Source of the DNA: Hexactinellida sp. DTS-2022
Taxonomy: Eukaryota > Porifera > Hexactinellida
Direction of reading: 5' to 3'
Assembly: GCA_028753945.1 (NCBI GenBank)
Contig: JAPNXP010000014.1
Location: forward strand, 3,162,001 to 3,226,000
Length of the DNA: 64,000 nucleotides
Positions within the stretch are counted from its first letter, which is position 1. Every line of letters starts with the position of its first letter. The position numbers and the translations under genes are program-made. Below the pieces are notes generated by a model that searched no databases, was not told the DNA's origin, and saw nothing but the letters and a program-made list of their open reading frames with translations. Below, in pieces: positions 56,487 through 64,000 of this stretch.

Positions 56487-59158
56487 AGAGGCGGCGCCAC
56501 GCTGGGGAAAGGTGGGGCAAATGCCCCACCTGGCCTTCGGCTTGCCCCACCACTGGTGGGGCAAGTCTTATCAATAGCTTAGAATTTATTTGGGCGCTTT
56601 TGAAGTTTTTTTTCGCTCGTCTTCTTAATAGGACGCTTTTTAAACCCAATTTTGTAGCATGGATACGTTTCAATTGGTTTTAATGTTTTATACCTTGTTA
56701 TTACTGTTAGTCTTACCATGAAAAAACTTATGGCGTCGCCTACCGCTGCCGAAACTACCAGCTCACCCTCAAGCTCATGCTCTATGGTTGTGACCGGTTC
56801 TCCTGCCAAGCGAGCCAGAACGGATCTGCCCGACGTAGTTGACTTCCCTAAGATTGACGGTGTCACTGATGTTGCTCGTAACCTTTCTGAGTCACCTTCC
56901 CAGCCAATCCTCAAGGAGTACAAAAAGACCATGTTTGGGGCTATTTCACGATCATTCAACAAGAGTTGGTTTACTGGGAGATCTTGGCTAGAGTACTCGC
57001 TTTCTGCTAATGCGGCGTTTTGCTACTGCTGCCGTGCCTTTTCCAACTCCTCCACTAGCGATCAGTGGACGAAGATTGGGTTCGTTAACTGGAAAGGCGC
57101 CATGGAAGAGAACAAGGGCTTCAAATCACACGAGGCTTCCGAACCTCATATCACAGCATCTCTGAAGTGGTGCAACTTCAAAGAAAGCTTCCGCAGTGGA
57201 AACATCATTGCCAAGATGCAAGCAATCTCCTGACAAGATATCCTTGATAACCGCCACTTCATCAAGACAGTCATCCAAGCAGTTGTTCTATGCAGCGTGC
57301 AAGACTTGGGTCTGCGTGGTCACCGCGAGGGAAGTCTTACTGGAGACTCATCGGAGCTGGGCTTCAGCTGTGGAGATCGTAACAGAGGCAATTTGCTTGA
57401 GATTTTGTCATCGTATGCCGTGCATGATCCTGTCGTCAGAAGGAAGCTAATGAGTGGTCCCAGTAACGCGCAATACACCCATCATTCTATTCAGGACCAG
57501 CTGCTATCTCTCCTCTCCAAGTATGTACGTGACGACATCCTTGCCAACCTGAAGTCAGCAAAATTATTTGCTATTTTGTGTGACGAGACAAAGGATGTTG
57601 GAAAGAAAGAGCAACTTTCCATATGCCTGCGCTACGTCGATTGTGGGGTACTCCATGAGGACTTCTACAACTTCGTGAAGGCAGACGGCTTGGATAGTCG
57701 CTCGGTCATGGCCGTTCTGAAGGAACAACTGGAAGGAATGGGCGTGGACTCGGCAAGCCATTTGATCGCCCAGTGCTACGACGGAGCGAGTGTGATGTCC
57801 GGTCGTTTGGCAGGACTACAGGCGCTGATGCGTCAGTCTGTGTGCCCCTTAGCGATTTACTTACATTGCTGGGCCCATCGTTTGAACTTGGTAGTCGTCG
57901 CTTGCGTGTATGGCATTGATAGGGCTACCTGGTTTTTCGAGCACATGCAGACGCTCTATAAGTTTTTCTCCGCCAGTGTTCCCCACGACTACTTCCAGGC
58001 TGTACAGCAGAATCTGCGAGAGAACACTTGCGACGGTAAAGCGTTGACCCTGAAGGAGCTGAAGTCTCTGTCCAAGACGAGATGGTGCTGCCAAGCTGAA
58101 GCGTGTGACGCCGTCGTCGCCACTCTGGGAAGCATCATCGCGACTGTGGAGCACTTTGCAGACGACGACTACAGAGATAGACAGGCTGCTGCTCAGACAA
58201 TCGTAGGGTTCATCGATACCGACTTCGTAGTATGCCTTGTTCTATTTCAGAACGTCCTCCGTAAATGTAGTGTGGCGGCAAACTACCTGCAGAGTACAGA
58301 AATGGACACAAGCACGGCTGTTGAGCTCGTCACTGCACTGAAGGATGCTCTTTCAACCCCAGAGTTGTTCGACGAGATATGGACGACTGCAACCGCACTC
58401 ACTCAGGCACACGACATTGCTGCTCCTCTCCAGATCCGACGCCGAAAATGTAGGGCCAACGCCAACCAGCAAACTTGGACACGCAGGGACTATAAAGAAC
58501 AGGTGTTTGACAAGGTGATCAAGTTGTTTGTTGACGAGCTCGAAAAACGTTTTGACAAGACAGTCTGTGACATCCTTCGCGCCATGGCTTCACTAGTCCC
58601 TCAATCTACGCATTTCCTAGACTTCGAAACCTTGAATCCCTTCGTCATGCACTATGCCCTCGACGCGAAGTTGCTGAAGAGTGAGATAGATGTATTCTCA
58701 GCCCAATACAAGAATGCCGAGCCTGGATGCAAGTCTCTACTTGATGTGCTACAATTTGTAGAGCCCTTCAAAATCTGCTACGCACAGCTCTACAAAGCAC
58801 TAGTTATTGCAGTAACCATACCAATAACCACGGCTGAGAATGAAAGGTCATTTAGCTGCCTGAAGAGGACTAAGACGTACACTCGCAGTGTGATGAACGA
58901 TGAACGCCTTGGGGACTTGGGTACCCTATCTATCAATAGAGAGCGTGCATCTAACATCAATTTCGAGGACATCGTAGATGCGTTTGCAAGCCTATCGGAC
59001 AGACGGATGGGGCTCATATAGTACTAGAACTATTGTGTCAATTTGTGTGTCTACCTATATTTTTTGATAGTTGTTTTATAGTTAAACATTTTGCCCCATC
59101 ACAGATGTCCCTTGCCCCGGCCAGCCCCATCGCTCATTTTGGTCTGGCGCCGCCACTG
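56487..59158 (+). mobile_element. hAT DNA transposon, complete and nearly intact
   Basis: A 2672-bp element with ends cagaggcggcgccacgc and ...ggcgccgccactg. The 8-bp duplication is tttgagag (56479-56486) and tttgagtg (59159-59166), with one mismatch. Subterminal tggggcaa/ttgcccca motifs occur at both ends. It encodes the transposase at 56718-59021. It inserted antisense into the RAG1-like gene. Confidence 0.95.
56718..59021 (+). pseudogene. hAT transposase (TTF finger, ZMYM1-like), single in-frame stop
   Basis: 768 codons in one frame, broken only by a TGA at about 57231-57233 after NIIAKMQAIS. A TTF-type zinc finger occupies roughly residues 75-130 (SWFTGRSWLEYS, AFCYCCRAF). The catalytic RNase-H fold follows: AILCDETKDVGKKEQLS (first Asp), CYDGASVMSGRLAG (second Asp), LHCWAHRLNLVVV (the C-x2-H signature), TRWCCQAEACDAV, and a C-terminal dimerisation domain with TTAENERSFSCLKR and MNDERLGDL (final Glu). 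GC content is higher than its surroundings, which suggests recent arrival. Its ends resemble those of the 6.6-kb element at 15982-22576. Confidence 0.94.
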
Positions 59159-60069
59159 TTTGAGTGTTTCTTTATGTTCAGTTCTAACAACTGACAATAT
59201 ACATTCAATGTAACTAGATTCGAATGAAATGCTCGACGCGCTGCCAGTAGAGGTTGTGCCTCCTCTCGAGTCAGGCTGGTCTATTCTCAATCCTGTTTTT
59301 CTTCCTCTAGCGTTCTCACAAATATCATCGATTTTTTTATTGCTAATGAGGTTGGTGACCATGTAAGTTTACCACAGTTTAAATGATAAACTAGAAGGTT
59401 GAACCACCTGAAAATGCAAGTGTATGAATGCAACGGTGATGCTGGAAGGATATTTATTGTTGAGGTTGGTTCGGGAGTTAAATTGCACCGTTCGTTAGAA
59501 GGAAGTGAGAAGAAACAATCGCGATCTTCTATTTCGCCATAAAGTTGAATCGCGTCTGTGATATATCTATTAATAGGAAATCCCTGTATTATCCAATCAC
59601 CATCCTTTAGTTCTTTGTGGGCAGCGGTGCATAATTGCCAACTTGCCCGACCTGCGCCAGATAGAATTGATGCCATTTTCCTAATCAAACATAGATCGAA
59701 CAATGTCAACACGGACATGATCATTACTTTCAAGAATAAATCCTTCACTCTTCATTAGATCTGTGTCCGGGTTGATCAAATCGCTCATGAATTGCTTTAT
59801 GTTAACTTGACTTTCTTTCGCAGCTTGAAGGAAAATCGGGCGCTGAGTGAAAGGAGAATTGGGACAGGTATTTTTCCAAATTTCCCGACCACTAAAACTA
59901 GTGTCTGTATTGGCTTGAACAGAATAGGATGAATGACTTTGTATCTGTATTTGTTTTTGATTGATTGTATACAGTGTAACTTCCGGAGCCATCTAGTCCA
60001 ACTGCTACCTGGAATTGCAGAGGAAAATCTTGACGCTCTTTCCGCAGAAATGCATGGAGTGAGTATATA

Positions 60070-61430
60070 CAACACACTACTCGTTTATCATAGTAAGCTG
60101 ATATTTTCAGATCTATACTGGGTATATATGTAAGCTATTTTAAGACTACTAATGCTCTAATATAAGGCTTCTAAGTACTGATATTTTTTGAAATTATTCT
60201 TTTATGCTCCCATAGAGAATAATATAGTACTAAAAGCTTAGTTCTGAAGAATTGAAAAAGAGTACAGATCTAAAAATCGGTCTAATCCATTCTACCATAT
60301 CCCCTTGAGTTCCTCTAGGAAGGTGCTAATATCAAAAAGTCAAATTTTTCATCGGAATTGCTCGATTTTAGAAAAAACGGACGTTTTCCCACATTTGAGC
60401 CACATTTTTGCTCCCAAAGGGCCCCAGTTTGTATATTAAGAACGAATTCGGACAATCGGAACTGTAATAGGTCTTAATTTACTTGTTATAGTGGTATATT
60501 CCAAATCTCAGCTTTATAACTACAAAAAGTTCCCCAAAACTAAGCTTTAAAATTGTGGCATGCTAGAATTAGATATGGTGGTTTACAGGTGGCAGAGGAT
60601 TTTCGACACGTCTACAGCGAAGAATATTGATTCGGGAAGGAATTTAAATCGGCCATCTTGCTGGAATTCAATCACTGATAGTGTCTGAAAGTTAGAACTA
60701 AGCTCTAGATCACTTTTGAATTTGGATTTCTTTCTTTTGATGGTCACATGACACCTCCATATATGGGCATTCGAGGTTATAGCAAGGTAACCATTTGGTT
60801 TTGAATGATTTTTGAGTTTGCAATGATTTAGAGATAATATATCAATGTGAATAGTAATTTATAGCTAAGCTCCAGAGTCCCCCGATAGGAGATACAAATT
60901 TGCATGTGTCATGAAATTGGTCACATTCACACTACCATATATGGCAGTGTCGAAAACGGTACGTCCTAGGCTTATAAAATGTATTATTTACATATGGGAA
61001 ACCATGTGTGCTGATCATTAGTACCTAGTGATATTTGAATTTATCTCTTTTCGTCTCTGAGTTACTAATTAGTTAAGAATCCGTACCCTAAAGATCGCCG
61101 AAGGGCTATAACTATTGCAATATCCACTTTTTACAAAAAAAATTGCTGAGTTTTGAAAAAATTTCCTCAGACTATCATATGTCTGAATATTGAAAATTCT
61201 TATCACAATTACTAGTTTATTTACGGTGTTGAAGTCCTTTGCCGTTATAAAACCGAGTTTGAAAATGAAATGCCGCACCATTAAAACGTTCATAACTCTG
61301 GAAATAATAGTCGTATCGATGAGTCCCATCAATAGATAACATCCTACCGCAGTGTCTGTAAAAATATTGAAAATATCTGACCATTTCTAATTTCCCAGTT
61401 ATTTTCTGCCGAAACAGCGTTGAGCTTTGG
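60070..61430. other. Non-coding segment inside the RAG1-like gene
   Basis: No matching transposase sequence is seen on either strand. It contains dispersed-repeat phrases (ccatatatggg, aactaagctctag, gtcacatgacacc) also found near 8900-9400. Boundaries are estimated from where RAG1-like reading stops and resumes. It is either an inserted element or an intron. Confidence 0.5.
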
Positions 61431-61925
61431 GAGGAGGTACTGTTGACATTATTCTACAAAATGTATGACGAACGTACTGGGCATATGGTACATATACGTC
61501 TGGAGTTACAGAATTGGGGTACATTTTAATATATGTTCGTAAATTATGTTGTTTCTTTGTTCCACAACCTTATGGTAAGCAGGCAAACAGAAGTTGCTAG
61601 ATAGCAAGTGATGTTGTAGATGAATATTTCCTCCTCCCTATCTCTAAGAAATCTATAAGGAATACTTCCCTGTTAATTCCTAGGTCTTGCTTCAATATCT
61701 TACCAAATTGACCAGGGAACCTATCATACACAATGGACTTGGAACCTTTGCTACCGCTCGATTATCTGTTTGATTGGACAGTAATTGTACGGCAAGTGCC
61801 GCAATCTTTACTTCCGAAGTATTCTCAATAATTGAGAGGGACTTGATGGATTCGAGGACACTAGAAAGTCTAGAACGTTGCTGCTGCAATGAAAGATTAT
61901 TAATACTCTTTCCATGATCCACATA

Positions 61926-62983
61926 GTAGGGTCAAAAATGAAGGTTCCGTGACCAACCTCTGGCTAGTTAAGTTTTATGCCTGATTCTGATACTTTAGGA
62001 TATATCTCGCGATTTAAGCTCCCATGCCGGTCTGGAAAGTTTGGGCAAACTTTTTTATAGCGACAAATTCAAAGGGCCTCCGGTAATCATTTTGAAAAAT
62101 TAAGGCCCCTCTCTGAACATTTCATAAATTAGATTAGAGTATTTTTGAGCAGTATGCAATAAGTAGTAGCTGCACTGAAAATTTCAACTCAATCGGGACT
62201 ATACTTTTAATGTAATAACCTTTTGAAGATTCTTACGTCATTTGTCACCATGGGAGGTCCATTCTTTAAACTATTTTTTAAGGGATTTGAGGCATATCTC
62301 ATCCTATATACATGCAATAACCTTTTAACTCGCTATGTAGTATGTCTCCATGTAAATCTCGGTAATAGACCTAAATTTACCACTTTGACTATACAAAAAT
62401 TAAAAAATCCAGTCATTTGACGTCAAAATTGTGATAATTATATATATAAAGTGGCCGAATAAAACGATTATGGGTCAATTTTTTTTGCTTCGTCACCCCC
62501 ATGTGAGATCTCCAGAAGAGTCAAAGTGGTAAATTTAGGTCTATTACCGAGATTTACATGGAGACATACTACATAGCGAGTTAAAAGGTTATTGCATGTA
62601 TATAGGATGAGATATGCCTCAAATCCCTTAAAAAATAGTTTAAAGAAGGGACCTCCCAAGGTGACAAATGACGTAAGAATCTTCAAAAGGTTATTACATT
62701 AAAAGTATAGTCACGATTGAGTTGAAATTTTCAGTGCAGCTACTACTTATTGCATACTGTTCAAAAATACTCTAATCTCAATTTATGAAATGTTCAGAGA
62801 GGGGCCTTAATTTTTCATAATGATTCCTGGAGGCCCTTTGAATTTGTCGCTATAAAAAAGTTTGCCCAAACTTTCCAGACCGGCATGGGAGCTTAAATCG
62901 CGATATTATCCTAAAGTATCAGAATCAGGCATAAAACTTAACTAGCCAGAGGTTGGTCACGGAACCTTCATTTTTGACCCTAC
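61926..62983. mobile_element. Palindromic TA-MITE, GTAGGGTCAAAAATG ends, copy 2
   Basis: The same ends as 27253-27746, flanked by TA. The centre (about 62216-62700) is an extra palindrome (taaccttttgaagattctta inverted at its far side) with internal gaaacatact-type repeats, producing mirror open frames at 62223-62420 and 62468-62686 that are not genes. It inserted in the N-terminal part of the RAG1-like gene. Confidence 0.9.
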
Positions 62984-63309
62984 TAACAGTGAGTATGGAT
63001 ACTTCTTCTTCGTCATCTGAATGCAAATCCAGGGGATTAGAAATACGATTCCTCTTCAACTCGGGTTCCATGGAAATATTAGAATTCCACCATTCTCCTT
63101 CCAAGGAATCTAGATATTTATTTGCCTTCCTGATTTTAGATCGTACTCTGAGGAACACCGCTTCCAATTGTTTGCTAGTTTGGAAGTCAATTCCAAAGTT
63201 CTAAACTAGGTAATCGAGGGTTGTCGAGACACAATTATTGTGGTCTTTAGAACTTTTGCAAGTTCAAGGTGAGAATTAGGGAAAGTTAACTCTTCAGCCA
63301 TAGAGAAAA

Positions 63310-63455
63310 GCGTAGAAAAAGATCGAATTATCAGCAAGTACAAATTATCAATGCTATATTCATTATAACATACGTATTTATATACATATTAACATATGGC
63401 TATTGATGTACAACAATTGTGTAGTTAGCGTAAATATAACTTGTAGTTACGAGTA
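63310..63455. other. Non-coding leader of the RAG1-like gene
   Basis: AT-rich sequence upstream of the putative start codon at 63299-63301 (minus strand). No terminal repeat of a RAG-like element was recognised. Confidence 0.4.
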
Positions 63456-63629
63456 CAGTGGATGCCGGTTATAAGCACATCGTCGGGAACTGCACTTAAG
63501 GTGCTTATAACCGGCATGTTCTTATAACCGACATAAATTATACACGGTAGATGGCAAACGTTTTCCAACACAGTGTGCTTATATCCGATATGTTCTTATA
63601 ACCGGTGTACTTATATCCGACATCTACTG
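63456..63629. mobile_element. TA-MITE (CAGTRGATGYCGG family), copy 3
   Basis: The ends cagtggatgccggttataag and cttatatccgacatctactg are flanked by TA. It is very similar to 20729-20902. Confidence 0.9.
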
Positions 63630-63823
63630 TAATACATTTGTAATTTGCATAGCAACCAAAAACTCACAATGGAATTCAATGAAAGTTTTTATGTTGCGCT
63701 TTGTTTCGGGATTTGTCATTTTAATATATGTTTATACAAGTTTTTCTGCATAACAAGTATTAATTTCTTAGTGGTGTTTTAGTGTTTAATTTTGCAGTTA
63801 CTTCAAAAAGAATTTAATTAATA

Positions 63824-64000
63824 CAGTGGAACCCCGCGTATGGGGGCACCTCCGTCCAAACGCTCAGCGCCCCGATACGAGGGATTGCCGCGATATGCGG
63901 GATTCTAAGAGAACTCCAATATGCATGTTTGGTTAAAACAATTAAGTTAGCACCTACACAACGAATCATAGACATATAGTCAAAACCTAGAGTTAAGGCT
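63824..64000. mobile_element. pogo/Tigger-type TA-MITE, copy 2 (cut by window end)
   Basis: The left end cagtggaaccccgcgtatgg and following sequence match 49419 onwards, including gagaactccaatatg and caaaacctagagttaaggc. The right end is outside the window. Confidence 0.88.

Larger units (their letters stand above)
56030..63301 (-). pseudogene. RAG1-like (Transib/RAG superfamily) transposase gene, broken by a hAT and a MITE
   Basis: Minus-strand pieces in order: 63301-62984 (MAEELTFPNSHLELAKVL..., KIRKANKYLDSLEGEWW); 61925-about 61430 (LSSVLESIKSLSII, FLIDFLEIGRRKY, CLPAYHKVVEQRN); 60070-59159 (VAVGLDGSGSYTVYNQ with the likely first Asp at 59990-59992, IWKNTCPNSPFTQRPIFLQA, FDxxxxRKMASILSGAG, LPASPLHSY, GLRIDQPDSRGGTTSTG); 56486-56030 (IIDTEVFGDLCTETY, LPWARAFITPTLHRVL, SFSEEGSEAYNKLLRKYRDN with the likely final Glu at 56243-56245, DIFVRLASESDPVL, CEKCGEHSHTRRAKAC). 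The order and motifs parallel the RAG1 core (EPKPNS, GTTNDGN, SEGNESGNKLFRRFR) and the Transib C-terminus. After removing the hAT, Asp and Glu are about 356 codons apart; mouse RAG1 D600-E962 is 362. The second acid was not assigned. A frameshift lies near 59350. Segment 60070-61430 is non-coding (insert or intron). No RAG2-like gene was seen downstream. Confidence 0.8.

Noticed and set aside
62223-62686. Two nearly identical small proteins on opposite strands (MKILTSFVT...)
   Set aside because: Mirror readings of the central palindrome of a MITE.

Overview
The window looks like a piece of an AT-rich animal (metazoan) nuclear genome, most likely an invertebrate. It holds one clearly intact host gene: a single-exon palmitoyl-protein thioesterase 1 (PPT1) at 11055-11948 with its catalytic triad preserved. 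I cannot name the species. Nearly everything else is a dense, nested collection of cut-and-paste (class II) DNA transposons. I saw no reverse transcriptase, LTR pair or LINE anywhere in the 64 kb.

Layout. 1-1946: end of a hAT transposon split by a TA-flanked MITE. 2077-2638: broken OTU-protease-like gene. 2691-7438: two broken P elements with THAP-domain transposases. 7440-8325: MULE fragment with its repeat-array end. 11055-11948: PPT1, with a splice-acceptor-like sequence directly before the ATG. 12650-14650: non-autonomous elements and a tandem repeat. 15003-24330: a P element split by a 6.6 kb hAT-type element, which itself holds three further elements nested inside each other and a near-perfect 1.7 kb-arm palindrome. 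25093-27240: Ginger-like integrase transposon. 27253-30760: palindromic MITE, a hairpin-ended repeat in two copies and a hAT N-terminal fragment. 31021-33506: almost intact MULE whose inverted ends are minisatellites. 34125-35800: hAT relic. 36551-37770 and 41700-42350: two more integrase relics, the first with introns. 38019-41449: nearly intact P element. 42587-46125: broken FEN1/XPG-like (PIN-fold) gene. 46531-49025: MULE with long terminal arrays. 49026-55900: foldback and TA-MITEs and hAT-type elements. 56030-63301: a RAG1-like (Transib/RAG superfamily) transposase gene on the minus strand, broken by a nearly intact hAT and by a palindromic MITE.

The genes do not form a pathway. The picture is repeated insertion of DNA transposons into each other, with many intact target-site duplications that give a relative order of insertion. 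The most interesting item is the RAG1-like gene, the relative of the vertebrate V(D)J recombinase. It keeps recognisable first-Asp and last-Glu catalytic motifs at RAG1-like spacing and a C-terminal Cys/His cluster. Next come the PIN/FEN1-like family gene, the foldback MITEs with P-like ends, the Ginger element, and MULEs with minisatellite ends. All readings are by eye; percent identities and family assignments need alignment searches.
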